From Corticibacter populi (GTDB taxonomy: Bacteria; Pseudomonadota; Gammaproteobacteria; Burkholderiales; Burkholderiaceae_C): a stretch of DNA of 64,000 nt. Numbering within the stretch: the stretch's first letter is position 1; every line of letters begins with the position of its first letter. The notes beneath the pieces are model-generated. The model saw only the letters and a program-made list of their open reading frames with translations. It ran no database searches and was not told the DNA's origin. The stretch spans positions 426,414 through 490,413 of the forward strand of contig NZ_SGWR01000002.1 of NCBI RefSeq assembly GCF_004217315.1. The letters run 5' to 3'. The position numbers and the translations under genes were made by a program. Below are positions 20,384 to 29,582 of the stretch, piece after piece.

Positions 20384-21667
20384 GTGAATCAGCCCCTCTC
20401 CCGGTCCGCCGAGCAGGCCCAGGACGCCATTGACAACGAACGACTGCAATCATCCATCGCGGCACTGGCGACCTTTGGCGGCCGCCCGGATGGCGGCGTC
20501 TCGCGCGAGACGCTCACCAGCATCGATCTCGCCTCGCGCCATTACCTGATCGAGCAGGCCCGCGCACTGGGCTGCGAGGTCATGGTCGACGACTGCGCCA
20601 ACCTGTTCTTCCGGCGGGCCGGGCGCCGCAATGAACTCCCCCCGGTACTGACCGGTAGCCACGGCGACACCCAGCCCGTGGGAGGCAAGCTCGATGGCGC
20701 GTATGGCGTCGTCGCGGGGCTCGAGATCATCGCCGCGCTCAACGATGCTGGCATCGACACCTTGCGCCCCATCGAGGTCGTGGCCTGGACCAACGAGGAA
20801 GGCAGCCGCTTCGGCCCCGGCACCATGGGATCGAGCGCATTCGTCGACCCGTCGCGCCTGGCAGGCTACCTGGACGCCGTGGACCAGAGCCGGGTCCGCT
20901 TCGGCGACGCGCTGCAGGCAGCCCTGGACAGCATTCCGGGCGTCCCCCGCTGCGAGATGCAACGCCCGCTCTCGGCCTGCGTCGAGCTCCACATCGAGCA
21001 GGGCCCGGTCCTCGAGCGCGCCGGCATCCCCCTGGGCGTTGTGACCGGCATTCAGGCGGTCCGCTGGTTCACCGTCACCTGCCATGGTGCCATGGCCCAT
21101 GCGGGAACCACCCCCATGGACGAGCGCCGCGACGCCATGGCGGCCGCCGTGTCCCTGGCGCAGAAACTCTACGGCTTCGCGGCAACGCACGCCGCCGACC
21201 AGTTGCGCCTGACGCTGGGGCGGTGGCAGGTCAGCCCGAATTCCGTCAACACCATCCCCGGTCAGGTGGAGTTCACCGTCGATGTGCGCTGCCTGGACGA
21301 CAGTGTGCTCGACCGTTTCGAGGCGTTTCTGCGCGGCCTGGCGGCCGACGCGGGCGGCTCGGTGAGCCTGGAGCGATTCTTCCAGCGCGCGCCGACCCAT
21401 TTCCCCCGGCCCATGCTGGACCTCATCCAGGCGGCGGCCGGGCGCGCCTGCGCACAGGCGGGCCTGCCCGCGCCGATGCCCATCACCTCGGGCGCGTTCC
21501 ATGATGCGATGTATCTTGCCGACCATTGCCCGACCGCGATGATCTTCGTGCCGAGCAAAAATGGAATCAGCCATAACGCTGCGGAAGCGACCGACCCGCA
21601 CGACCTGTTTCTGGGCGTTCAGGCACTCGCCTATACTGTGACTGCTCTGGCGAATCAAGAGACATGA
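20384..21667 (+). CDS. Zn-dependent M20 amidohydrolase (N-carbamoyl-L-amino-acid hydrolase / allantoate amidohydrolase type)
   Basis: Hydrolase of the hydantoinase/carbamylase group, which releases ammonia and CO2 from ureido groups. It starts at a GTG (20384) and has 427 residues, the usual size. Metal ligands are visible in TGSHGDTQPVGGKLDGAYG and in WTNEEGSRFGPG. The dimer-domain histidine is in HGAMAHAGTTPMDERRDAM, and HIEQGPVLERAG is the family hallmark. Together with the upstream amidase and importer this points to a ureide, carbamoyl amino acid or pyrimidine-breakdown substrate. The exact compound is not determinable here. Confidence 0.9.
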   Translation: MNQPLSRSAEQAQDAIDNERLQSSIAALATFGGRPDGGVSRETLTSIDLASRHYLIEQARALGCEVMVDDCANLFFRRAGRRNELPPVLTGSHGDTQPVGGKLDGAYGVVAGLEIIAALNDAGIDTLRPIEVVAWTNEEGSRFGPGTMGSSAFVDPSRLAGYLDAVDQSRVRFGDALQAALDSIPGVPRCEMQRPLSACVELHIEQGPVLERAGIPLGVVTGIQAVRWFTVTCHGAMAHAGTTPMDERRDAMAAAVSLAQKLYGFAATHAADQLRLTLGRWQVSPNSVNTIPGQVEFTVDVRCLDDSVLDRFEAFLRGLAADAGGSVSLERFFQRAPTHFPRPMLDLIQAAAGRACAQAGLPAPMPITSGAFHDAMYLADHCPTAMIFVPSKNGISHNAAEATDPHDLFLGVQALAYTVTALANQET

Positions 21668-21690
21668 ACCCCATACCGCGATAGCGCCCC

Positions 21691-22287
21691 GTGACGACCG
21701 ACACCGACTACGCCCAGCACCATCCCTCGAAAGAGCACGCCAACCCCACCAGTTCCCTGGGCGTGCGTCTGCGGCATGCCCGCCTGGTGGCGGGCTACAC
21801 CCTGCTCGAACTGGCGCGCAGGGCCGAGTGTTCGGAAAGCCTGATATCCAAGATCGAACGCGGCTACGCCACCCCCTCGCTGACCATGCTGCACCGGCTG
21901 GCGGTGGCACTCGACACCAACATCGCGGCACTGACCACCGAGGGCGCACCGAGCACCGGTCCCGTCTTGCGGGCCGGCGAACGCCCCGTCATCCGCTCGG
22001 GCGACATTGCGCTAGAACGCCTGGTACTGCCGCAGCGGGGCGGCTTGCTGCAAGCCAACATCCACATCATGGAGCCCGGCCAGGCCAGTGACGGGCTGAT
22101 CGAGCACACCGGTGAGGAGTTGGGTTATGTACTCGAAGGCTCGGTGGAACTGCAACTGGCCGACGAGCGCTTTGTCGTCCATGCGGGCGATGCCTTCGCG
22201 TTTTCCAGCCATGTGCCGCACGGCTACACCAATGTGGGCGAAGGGGTCGCACGCATTCTCTGGGTGAATTCGCCGGCGACGTTCTGA
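21691..22287 (+). CDS. XRE-family transcriptional regulator with C-terminal cupin sensor
   Basis: DNA-binding regulator, 198 residues, GTG start. The HTH is at about residues 24-78 (LGVRLRHARLVAGYTLLELA, then ECSESLISKIERGYATPS). A cupin_2 domain follows from about 115 to the end (EHTGEELGYVLEGSVELQL, HVPHGYTNVGEG), which in PuuR-like regulators binds the inducer. It is the last gene of the operon, 23 bases after the hydrolase, and the likely ligand of the three palindromes before livK. Its TGA stop is immediately continued by a degenerate copy of the dispersed element, whose first A is the A of the stop codon. Confidence 0.9.
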   Translation: MTTDTDYAQHHPSKEHANPTSSLGVRLRHARLVAGYTLLELARRAECSESLISKIERGYATPSLTMLHRLAVALDTNIAALTTEGAPSTGPVLRAGERPVIRSGDIALERLVLPQRGGLLQANIHIMEPGQASDGLIEHTGEELGYVLEGSVELQLADERFVVHAGDAFAFSSHVPHGYTNVGEGVARILWVNSPATF

Positions 22288-22420
22288 CAACCTTGTTCAC
22301 GATCTTTCCGTGGATCACGCAGGAGTTCAGAAATGCCGTGGGCAGGACGCCCGCCTTGTGCGTTTTTGACCTCCTGCCCTTCGGGCTGTCCCACGTATTG
22401 CCGGTCCGCCACCGCGGCCC
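22287..22420 (-). repeat. Degenerate, internally deleted copy of the dispersed element
   Basis: Starts ACAACCTTGTTCACGATCTT directly at the XRE stop codon and continues through the element's right half in reverse orientation (GTGGGCAGGACGCCCGCC). It then jumps to TTTTTGACCTCCTGCCCTTC from the middle of the element. The other terminal repeat is lost or too diverged to place, so the end coordinate is approximate. The remaining bases to 22480 show no gene. Confidence 0.7.
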
Positions 22421-22480
22421 GGATACCACCGTCAGGCCATCCGGTCGCACGCCCGTCTGGCGCAGCAGCCCGCGCCAGAA

Positions 22481-23623
22481 TCAGACGCCAGGCTCTCCTT
22501 GCGGCAGGAAACCGGCCCCAGGTGTCAGTGGCGCGTGCCGATAGCTCGCCGGTGTGCGGCTGAGCTTGACGGGCGCGCCCAGGCCCTGGTAGTCGCCCAT
22601 CTGCACCACCATCTCGCGGTGCTGCGTATGCGGATGGGTGAGCGCCTGCGGCACGTCGAGCACGGCGGCGGCAGGCACGCCACTGGCCATCAGTTGCTCG
22701 GCCAGCAGTTGTGCATCGGCGCCAGCCAGCCGTTCCTGCAGCAGCACCTTGAGCGCCGCGCGGTGGACCGAGCGCTGCTCGTTGCTGCGGTAGTCGTCCT
22801 GCTCCGCCAGCTCCGGCATGCCGATGGTGCGGCAAAAAATGGCGAACTGGCGGTCATTGCCCACCGCCAGGAAGATCGGCCCGGTGGCCGTATCGACGGT
22901 GTCGTACGGGTAGATATTGGGGTGGCCGTTGCCGGTGCGCTGCGGCGTGCGACCGCTCATGAACCAGTTGGCCGCATGCGGATGCAGCAGCGACAGGCCG
23001 CTGTCGTAGAGCGCGGCCTCCACCAGCTGGCCCTTGCCACTGGCCTGGCGCGCCTGCAGCGCCAGCAGCACGCCAATCACGGCGTTCAGGCCGGTCACCA
23101 TGTCCACCACCGGCAGGCCCACGCGCAACGGGCCGCCCTCAGCCTCGCCATTGATGCTCATCAGCCCGGACATGGCCTGCACGGCCGCGTCGTAGCCGGG
23201 CAGGCCGCCAAGCGGCCCATCGCTGCCGAAGCCGCTGACGCGGCACCAGATCAGGCGCGGAAAACGCTCGGCCAGTTGCGCGTAGCCGATGCCCCACTTC
23301 TCCATGGTGCCGCTCTTGAAGTTCTCCACCAGCACGTCGGCATCGGCCATCAGCTCCAGCAGACGCTGGCGCCCCGCTTCGGTGGAGAAATCGAGCTGCT
23401 GCACGCGCTTGTTGCGGTTGAGGCCGTAGTAGTAGGAGGCCACGCCATCACGGAACGGCGGACCCCAGGTACGCGTGTCGTCCCCTTGCGGCGGCTCGAT
23501 CTTGAGCACGTCGGCGCCGTGGTCGCCCAGCACCTGGCCGCAGAACGGGCCGCCGAGGATGCGCGAGATGTCGAGCACGCGGATGCCCGCCAGCGCGGAA
23601 GGGTTGGAAATGTGGGGGGTCAT
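22481..23623 (-). CDS. Class III (CaiB/BaiF) acyl-CoA:carboxylate CoA-transferase
   Basis: Moves CoA between carboxylic acids through a mixed anhydride on an Asp, here in LPGYDAAVQ near residue 160. The 380-residue protein starts MTPHISNPSALAGIRVLDIS, with GGGAGAAG-like pairing (GGGAGAAG) upstream of ATG 23623. It has the glycine loop GPFCGQVLGDHGADVLKIEPP and NRNKRVQQLDFSTEAG typical of the family. It heads a two-gene unit with the PaaI-type thioesterase upstream on the same strand. A paralogue lies at 34241. The substrate is unknown; the neighbourhood suggests activation of an acid imported with help of a Bug receptor. Confidence 0.92.
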   Translation of the reverse strand: MTPHISNPSALAGIRVLDISRILGGPFCGQVLGDHGADVLKIEPPQGDDTRTWGPPFRDGVASYYYGLNRNKRVQQLDFSTEAGRQRLLELMADADVLVENFKSGTMEKWGIGYAQLAERFPRLIWCRVSGFGSDGPLGGLPGYDAAVQAMSGLMSINGEAEGGPLRVGLPVVDMVTGLNAVIGVLLALQARQASGKGQLVEAALYDSGLSLLHPHAANWFMSGRTPQRTGNGHPNIYPYDTVDTATGPIFLAVGNDRQFAIFCRTIGMPELAEQDDYRSNEQRSVHRAALKVLLQERLAGADAQLLAEQLMASGVPAAAVLDVPQALTHPHTQHREMVVQMGDYQGLGAPVKLSRTPASYRHAPLTPGAGFLPQGEPGV

Positions 23624-23645
23624 CGGAGCTTCTCCCTGTCGGTTT

Positions 23646-24095
23646 TCATGGGCCTGGCGCAGCACCTGGTGCCGGGCCTGCGGGGGTGCGCTCCACCAGC
23701 TTGAAGGTGCCGGTGGCCAGCGCCAGCAACTGCCCGCTTTCGTCGTGCACCTCGCCACGGGCGAAGCACATGGCACGGCCGCGCCGCTCGCAGGTGGCAC
23801 TGGCGATCACATCGCCGCGGCCCGGTGCCAGGAAATGCACGGTGAGGTCCAGCGTGACCACGCCAAAGCGCCCCGGCTCGTGGGCGCGGCAGGCACTGGC
23901 CAGCGTGCAGTCGAACAGCATGGAGAGTGCGCCGCCATGCACCTCGCCGCGGCTGTTGGTCCAGGCCGGGTCGTAGGGCAGCAGCACCTTCGCCTGCAGG
24001 CCGCCGATCTCCAGGCCGCGCAGGTCGAAGCTGCCGGCCATCGGCATGGGCAGTTGGAACAGGATGCCTCGCGGCTCGGGTACAGGGGTCTTCAT
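23646..24095 (-). CDS. PaaI-family hotdog acyl-CoA thioesterase
   Basis: Hydrolyses acyl-CoA, probably as a safety valve or final step in the adjacent pathway. The 149-residue hotdog protein has SRGEVHGGALSMLFDCTLASA, the helix that carries the catalytic region in PaaI-like enzymes, and LDLTVHFLAPGRGDVIASA. The start MKTPVPEPRG is preceded by GAGGAGAA. It lies 22 bases from the CoA-transferase start and 115 bases from the first Bug gene, all on the minus strand. Confidence 0.85.
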   Translation of the reverse strand: MKTPVPEPRGILFQLPMPMAGSFDLRGLEIGGLQAKVLLPYDPAWTNSRGEVHGGALSMLFDCTLASACRAHEPGRFGVVTLDLTVHFLAPGRGDVIASATCERRGRAMCFARGEVHDESGQLLALATGTFKLVERTPAGPAPGAAPGP

Positions 24096-24210
24096 GGGTC
24101 GTTCTCCTCGTCGGGTTTGGGGCGATCGCGCCGCCGGCCATGCGGACGGCGGCACCGCGCGGCGGACGCACAGCATAGCCGGACATGCCGGGTGCGCAAT
24201 GGCCGGCAAG

Positions 24211-25200
24211 TCAGTCCAGTGCGCCCGAAGCCTTGAGCTGCTCCATGCGGCCCTTCTCGCGTGCGAAGGCGTCCTTGGCGTACTGCGCGAATGCCTCCGG
24301 GCCGCGGTAGTTCAGCGGCTGGTTGAGTTGGTCGAGGATCTTGCGCCCCTCGGGCGACTCCAGCGCCGTCTTGAAGGCGTCGTGAAGAATGCGCACCTGC
24401 TCGGGCGACAGGCCCTCGGGCCCGGCAATGCCGTAGGGCGACTCCACCACGGCATTGACGCCCAGCTCGCGCAGGGTCGGCACGTCGGGGAACTGCGGCA
24501 CGCGCTCGGGCGTGAGCATGACCAGGTAGCGCAGGCGCCCGGAATGGATGTGCGACGAAGCCACGCCGGAGAGCACGCCGGCGTCGATGTGACCGCCCAG
24601 CAGATCGGCCGCCTGGTCGGAATCGCCCTTGTAGGGCACGCGGTTGAGGTCCAGCCCGGTGAGCTGCATAAGTTCATTGACCACGATGTTCGGGGTCTGC
24701 ACCGGCCCGGCCGCGCCCACCGAGATCTTGCCCGGGCGCTTTTTCACATCGGCGGCGAAATCGTCCCAGCTCTGCCACGGGGCATCCTGGCGCACGGCCA
24801 GCCCGAAGGTGTAGTCGGTCATGCCGATGATGTAGGTCAGCCGCAGCGGATCGAAGGCCACGCGGTTCAGCCAGGGCTCGCGGTACACGCTGGCGGGCAG
24901 CACGGCGATGGTGTAGCCATCGGGCTGCGCGCGCGCCAGCGCGGCGGCGCCAAAGGTGCCATTGGCGCCCGGCTTGTTGTCGATGATGACCGGCTGGCCC
25001 AGCACCGCTGAGGCCTGCTGGGCCACCACGCGCAGATGCGCATCGGTGGGTCCGCCGGCGCCATAGGGCACGATGAGCTGGATCGGCTTGCTCGGGAAGG
25101 GTTCTGCGCCATGCGCCGGTGGCGTGGCCAGCCAGGCCCCGAGGCCGGCCAGCAAGGTGCCGGCCATCAGCCGGCGGCGGTTCAGATGGAAGGGGGTCAT
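24211..25200 (-). CDS. Bug/TctC-family periplasmic solute-binding protein 1
   Basis: Extracytoplasmic receptor of the tripartite tricarboxylate transporter family, 329 residues. It has a Tat-like twin-arginine signal (FHLNRRRLMAGTLLAGLGAWLA, cleavage near AHG-AEP) and the Bug motif KPIQLIVPYGAGGPTDAHLR. The ligand loop NKPGANGTFGAAALA is also present. The start has CAGGAGA upstream. It closely resembles Bug 3 at 29583 over its whole length, including the C-terminal NQPLNYRGPEAFAQYAKDAF. A full dispersed-repeat copy lies 20 bases upstream of its start. No TctA or TctB gene is present nearby. Confidence 0.93.
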   Translation of the reverse strand: MTPFHLNRRRLMAGTLLAGLGAWLATPPAHGAEPFPSKPIQLIVPYGAGGPTDAHLRVVAQQASAVLGQPVIIDNKPGANGTFGAAALARAQPDGYTIAVLPASVYREPWLNRVAFDPLRLTYIIGMTDYTFGLAVRQDAPWQSWDDFAADVKKRPGKISVGAAGPVQTPNIVVNELMQLTGLDLNRVPYKGDSDQAADLLGGHIDAGVLSGVASSHIHSGRLRYLVMLTPERVPQFPDVPTLRELGVNAVVESPYGIAGPEGLSPEQVRILHDAFKTALESPEGRKILDQLNQPLNYRGPEAFAQYAKDAFAREKGRMEQLKASGALD

Positions 25201-25220
25201 GCTTGTCTCCTGTTGTTGTA

Positions 25221-25488
25221 AGAACCTGTTGACGATCTTTTCGCGGGCCACGTTGCCCCGCCAGGCGATGCGATGCAAGGCGCGAACCGCAGTCGGGCCG
25301 GTGGCCCGACGAGGATTTGTAACGCCGCAGCGCGCGCCTGCCGGGACAACCCGCAGGGCAGGAGGTCGAAAACCCACCGGGCGGCGTTGCCCGCCTTGCC
25401 CAGACCCCCAGTCTGGGCTGCGACGGGCGTCTTGCCACTGCATTTTTGACCTCCTGCGTGACCTACGAAACGATCGTGAACAGGTTCT
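25221..25488 (+). repeat. Dispersed TIR element, full-length copy A
   Basis: 268 bases bounded by AGAACCTGTTGACGATCTTT and its inverted partner CGATCGTGAACAGGTTCT. The left part carries a GTCGGGCCGGTGGCCCGAC hairpin. The right part is a second long inverted repeat, GGAGGTCgAAAAc...gcATTTTTGACCTCC, enclosing CGCCC/GGGCG arms. There is no open frame that is conserved between copies at codon level. It lies upstream of Bug 1 and 61 bases beyond the Bug 2 stop, between two genes of the same direction, so it is probably in the Bug 1 leader. Confidence 0.9.
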
Positions 25489-25549
25489 AGGAACCCGTGC
25501 CGCACGACTTGCCTCGCATGGGCTGGCCTGCAGCCGCGCGGCTGCGGCA

Positions 25550-26554
25550 TCAGTCCAGCCTGGCGCCGGCTTGCTCGACCACGGCGTGCCACTTGTCCAG
25601 CTCGCTGGCGATGAAGCCCGCCAGGTATTCCGGTCGGTAGTCAGTGCTCAGTTCCAGGCCCTGGTCGCTCAGGCTTTTGCGCACCTTGTCGCTTTGCAGC
25701 ACCTGCGCGAAGGCCTGGTTGAGCCGCCCAATGCGCTCGGGCGGCGTGCCCACCGGAGCGACGACGCCAAAGAACACGCTGACGTCATAGCCAGGCAGCC
25801 CCTGCTCGGCGATGCTGGGCAGCTCCGGCGCAACCTGCGAGCGCTGCGCGGTGGCCACGCCCAGCGGCTTGACGCGGCCCGAGCGCACATAAGGCATGGC
25901 GGTGAGGATGTCGGTGAAGCTCATGTCCACCTGGCCGGCCAGCAGGTCGTTGAGCGCCGGGCCGGTACCGCGGTAGGGCACATGCTGCAGGTCGGTACCG
26001 GCCATTCCGTTGAAGAGCACGCCCGCCAGGTGCGAGGAGGCACCATTGCCCGACGAGGCGAAGTTCAGGCTGCCCGGCTTGGCCTTCTCGAGCGCGATCA
26101 GCGCCTGCACGCTGTCCACCGGCAGGTCCTTGCGCACCACCAGGATGTTGGGCAGGTGGCCCACATAGATGATGGGCGCGAAGCTGGTGCGGGGGTCGTA
26201 GTCGACCTTGCTGTAGAGGCTGTGGTTGATGGCCAGCGGGCCGGATGTGCCGAACATGATGGTGTAGCCATCGGGGGCGGCGCGTGCCACGGCTGACGCG
26301 CCGATGTTGCCGCCAGCGCCGGCGCGATTGTCCACCACCACCGACTGGCCCAGCAACTGCCCGACCCCGGCGGCCAGCGTGCGGGCCATGGCATCCGTCG
26401 GCCCGCCGGGCGGGAATGGCACGACGAAGGTGATGGCCTTCTCCGGGAATTCCCCGGCCTGCGCGGTGTTGACGGCCGCAGCCGCCAGGCCAGTGGCCAG
26501 CAGGCCGGCGCTCAGTGCCCGCAGCATGCGGCGGCGGTTGAGGTAGTTGTTCAT
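25550..26554 (-). CDS. Bug/TctC-family periplasmic solute-binding protein 2
   Basis: Second receptor of the TctC family, 334 residues. The signal peptide is MNNYLNRRRMLRALSAGLLATGLAAAAVNTAQA with a twin-arginine-like RRR. The mature domain carries KAITFVVPFPPGGPTDAMAR, VDNRAGAGGNIGASAVA and FASSGNGASSHLAG, features of the carboxylate-binding Bug fold. The ribosome site AAGGAGAC precedes ATG 26554. It is less like Bugs 1 and 3 than those are like each other. It lies downstream of the AidB-like acyl-CoA dehydrogenase on the same strand. Confidence 0.93.
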   Translation of the reverse strand: MNNYLNRRRMLRALSAGLLATGLAAAAVNTAQAGEFPEKAITFVVPFPPGGPTDAMARTLAAGVGQLLGQSVVVDNRAGAGGNIGASAVARAAPDGYTIMFGTSGPLAINHSLYSKVDYDPRTSFAPIIYVGHLPNILVVRKDLPVDSVQALIALEKAKPGSLNFASSGNGASSHLAGVLFNGMAGTDLQHVPYRGTGPALNDLLAGQVDMSFTDILTAMPYVRSGRVKPLGVATAQRSQVAPELPSIAEQGLPGYDVSVFFGVVAPVGTPPERIGRLNQAFAQVLQSDKVRKSLSDQGLELSTDYRPEYLAGFIASELDKWHAVVEQAGARLD

Positions 26555-26580
26555 TGGTTTGTCTCCTTGCTTGTTGTCTG

Positions 26581-26610
26581 GTCCGGCCTGGTCCGGCCTG
26601 TTCCGGCCGG
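26581..26610. repeat. Three tandem 10-bp units upstream of Bug 2
   Basis: GTCCGGCCTG occurs twice in perfect tandem, followed by a third, diverged unit TTCCGGCCGG, in the leader 27 bases before the Bug 2 start codon. Each unit contains GGCC and the array can fold back on itself. The rest of 26555-26748 holds no gene. Confidence 0.6.
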
Positions 26611-26748
26611 TCATTGACCCGTTCACTCACCCGCCCCGGCCGACCGGCACCGGCATCAGCAACGGCATCGGCCGGCGCAATGCCTCCAATCAGCCGCCGG
26701 CCAGCCCAGGCAGGGTTCGTCCGATGTGTGGTTCAGCCGCAGCCAGCC

Positions 26749-28452
26749 TCAGGCCTGCACGGTGGAGGCGGCCGAGGCGGCGTTCCAGCCCGCCGGGATG
26801 GTGTCTTCCTGCAGCGGATCGCGCGGCAGCACCCGGTGCAGCAGTGCCAGCTGGGCCAGCCGCAGGCGCTCGGCGCTGCCGGTGTGCCCGGCTTCCCAGG
26901 CCATCGCGGTGGCGCTGGCGCAGTGGTAGAGGCCCGAGGCCGCCTGGCGGGCCAGCCGGTCGCCGCCGGCTTCGGCGGCATGCGCGGCCAGTGCGGCGGC
27001 CCGCTCGAAGGCGGTGCGCAGCGCGGCGGCAAAGGCCGGCGCGATGCGCGCATCATCGAGCAGCGCCACGCAATGCTGCTGCAGCACCGGCAGCGAGCCC
27101 TCGCGCCGGATGGCCCGCAGCACGTCGAGCGCGACGATGTTGCTCGTGCCCTCCCAGATCGAGCCCAGATGCGCGTCCCGGACCAGGCGCGGATCGCTCC
27201 ATTCCTCGATGTAGCCGCAGCCGCCGCGCACCTCCATGGCGTCGCCGGTCAGCTTACGGGCGTCGCGGCAGGCGCGGAACTTGATCAGCGGCGTGAGGAT
27301 GCGCAGCAGCGCGTAGGCCCCCTCCTCGCCGCCGTCCGAGCGCTGCAGCGCCCGCGCGGTCTGGAACACCATGCTGCGCGCCTGCTCGGCGGGCACGCGC
27401 AGCTTGTCGAGTTGGCGCTGCATCAACGGCATGTCCTGCAGTGCCTTGCCGAAGGCATGGCGCTCGCGGGCGATGAACTCGGCCTCGGCGACGGCGCGGC
27501 GCATCATGCCGGCCGAGCGCACGCCGTTCGACAGCCGCGAGTTGTTGACCATGTCGGCCATCTGCACGAAACCCCGGCCGGGTTCGCCGACAAGATGCGC
27601 GATGGCCCCTTCGAGACGGATCTCGCCGCTGGCCATCGAGCGCGTGCCGAGCTTGTCCTTGAGGCGGATGATGCGGTAGTGGTTGTGGCTGCCGTCCGGG
27701 AGGTCGCGCGGCAGCAGGAACAGCGAGACACCCTTCATGCCGGCCGCCCCGCCCTGCATGCGGGCCAGCACCATGGCGAATTCGGCATCCGGGTTGGAGC
27801 AGAACCATTTGTCGCCATGCAGGCGCCAGCTGCCGTCCGCGGCCTGCTCGGCCAACGTTTCGGTATTGGCGATGTCCGAGCCCGCGGCCTGCTCGGTCAT
27901 GAACATGGCGCCCTGGGCCATGTCGTCCACGTCCATCTGCAAGAGGCGCGGCAGGTAGCGCTGCACCAGCTCGGGCGAGCCGAACTTCTTGAGCGTGCGC
28001 GTGAGCGAGTCGGTCATCGACAGCGGGCAGCACAATCCGAACTCGGCCTGCACGAAGAGGTAGGTCAGTGCGTACTTGGCCAGCGGCGGCAGCTTGCCCT
28101 GCCAGCCCAGCACGTCGTCGCGGTGCGAGATCACCGAGAGCGCAAACTCGTTCCAGGCGATGTGCTCCATCTCCACATAGGCCGGATGCTTGAGGATGCG
28201 CTGATCATCCTGGCCGCTGCGGCTGCGCAGCGAGAGCACGGGCGGATTCTTGTCGGCGATGCCGGCGAGCTCGTCGAGCCGCCCGCCGGCGAGCTGCCCC
28301 ATGCGCTGCAGCCAGGGCTGCAGGTGCGCGTTGACGTCCTCCGGCAGGTACAGGCGCAACAGTTGCTGCATCTGCAGGTCGCCGGCATAGAGATTGCTGC
28401 CGTGGCGGTCCGGCACGGGGTGGCGGGTGCTGGCAGGGTTGGGATCGGGCAT
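26749..28452 (-). CDS. AidB-like acyl-CoA dehydrogenase
   Basis: FAD-dependent dehydrogenase of the larger, AidB-like branch, 567 residues. The FAD/substrate loops are visible in MTEQAAGSDIANTETLAE and WFCSNPDAEFAMVLARM. The C-terminal four-helix bundle contains GCGYIEEWSDPRLVRDAHLG and WEGTSNIVALDVLRA, where the Glu of WEGTSN occupies the catalytic-base position of the family. The N-terminal about 90 residues (HGSNLYAGDLQMQQLLRLYL) are an AidB-type extension. The start is ATG 28452 after CAGGAGAC. It is divergent from a LysR gene, the usual arrangement for a regulated catabolic dehydrogenase. Substrate unknown. Confidence 0.9.
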   Translation of the reverse strand: MPDPNPASTRHPVPDRHGSNLYAGDLQMQQLLRLYLPEDVNAHLQPWLQRMGQLAGGRLDELAGIADKNPPVLSLRSRSGQDDQRILKHPAYVEMEHIAWNEFALSVISHRDDVLGWQGKLPPLAKYALTYLFVQAEFGLCCPLSMTDSLTRTLKKFGSPELVQRYLPRLLQMDVDDMAQGAMFMTEQAAGSDIANTETLAEQAADGSWRLHGDKWFCSNPDAEFAMVLARMQGGAAGMKGVSLFLLPRDLPDGSHNHYRIIRLKDKLGTRSMASGEIRLEGAIAHLVGEPGRGFVQMADMVNNSRLSNGVRSAGMMRRAVAEAEFIARERHAFGKALQDMPLMQRQLDKLRVPAEQARSMVFQTARALQRSDGGEEGAYALLRILTPLIKFRACRDARKLTGDAMEVRGGCGYIEEWSDPRLVRDAHLGSIWEGTSNIVALDVLRAIRREGSLPVLQQHCVALLDDARIAPAFAAALRTAFERAAALAAHAAEAGGDRLARQAASGLYHCASATAMAWEAGHTGSAERLRLAQLALLHRVLPRDPLQEDTIPAGWNAASAASTVQA

Positions 28453-28615
28453 GGTGTTGTCTCCTGTTGGCGCTCTTGGCAACCGGTCAAGACCGGATGG
28501 CGGCCTTGATGCATGGCGCTGTCATGCGGTCATTGTGCGCAGGCAATCATTCAAGTCAAATATCGATTAAATCTTGTACGATACTTAAAAAATATCAAAA
28601 AGGAGGCACGGAAGC

Positions 28616-29542
28616 ATGGAACTCAGACACCTGCGCTACTTCATCGCACTGGCCGAGGAACTGCACTTCGGCCGGGCCGCGCAGCGCCTGGCGATCTCGC
28701 AGCCACCGCTGAGCGTGGCGATCCGCCAGCTCGAGGAGGACATGGGCGCACGCCTCTTCGAGCGCAACAGCAAGGAGGTGCGGCTGACCGCCGCGGGCGA
28801 GCACCTGCTGCCGCGCGCGCACCAGCTGCTGGCCGACACCAAGGAGATCGCCGCCGAGGTGCGCGGCGTCGCGCAGGGTCAGGGCGGCCACCTGCGGGTG
28901 GGCTTCGTCGCCTCGTCGATCTATCGGGGCCTGCCCCAGGCCTTGCAGCAGTTCCAGCGGCAGCACCCGCAGGTGCGGCTGGACATCACCGAGCTCAACA
29001 CCAGCGAACAGGTCACCGCCATCTCGGCCGGCCGGCTTGATTTCGGCCTGGTGCACGGCAGCCACCTGCCGGGCAATCTGCACAGCAGCCTGCTGGTCAA
29101 GGAGCCGTTCCTGTGCTGCCTGCCCGCAGGCCATCCGCTGGCCCGGCAAGACCCGATCGACCTGCGCAGCCTGGAAGGCGAGCGGCTGATCCTGTTCTCG
29201 CGCAGCGCCTCGCCGCTCTACCACGAGCAGGTGCTGGGCCTGCTGCGCAGCGCCGGCGTCGAGCCCGAGCACCTGCACGAAGTGCGCCACTGGCTGACGG
29301 TGGTGGCACTGGTCTCGCGCGGCCTGGGCGTGGCGCTGGTGCCGTATGCCATGCGCCGCACGCGCCTGCCGGGCACCGTGTTCCTGCCGCTGGCCGGGCG
29401 CCACCCGCCCTCGGCGACGCTGGCGATCTGGCGCAAGGGCCCGGCCAACCCGCTGATCGAGGTGTTGCTCGATGCCATCCGCAGCGCCCTGCAGCAACTG
29501 GAGGCGCCGGCGCAGGAACTGCCTCTGGCGGACCAGGACTGA
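28616..29542 (+). CDS. LysR-family transcriptional regulator
   Basis: Regulator of 308 residues. The N-terminal HTH is standard (MELRHLRYFIALAEELHFGRAAQRLAISQPPLS, then LEEDMGARLFERNSKEVRLT). A periplasmic-binding-like effector domain follows from about residue 90. AAGGAGG lies 7 bases before the start, an unusually strong ribosome site. The 163-base gap to the divergent acyl-CoA dehydrogenase is AT-rich and contains TATCG-N13-CGATA at 28561-28583 with a TACGAT -10-like hexamer inside it. This is a plausible shared operator. The likely target is the acyl-CoA dehydrogenase and Bug genes to the left. Confidence 0.94.
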   Translation: MELRHLRYFIALAEELHFGRAAQRLAISQPPLSVAIRQLEEDMGARLFERNSKEVRLTAAGEHLLPRAHQLLADTKEIAAEVRGVAQGQGGHLRVGFVASSIYRGLPQALQQFQRQHPQVRLDITELNTSEQVTAISAGRLDFGLVHGSHLPGNLHSSLLVKEPFLCCLPAGHPLARQDPIDLRSLEGERLILFSRSASPLYHEQVLGLLRSAGVEPEHLHEVRHWLTVVALVSRGLGVALVPYAMRRTRLPGTVFLPLAGRHPPSATLAIWRKGPANPLIEVLLDAIRSALQQLEAPAQELPLADQD

Positions 29543-29582
29543 CAGCCGACGATTGGCGGCTGACGGCTAGCGGCATGCCGGA

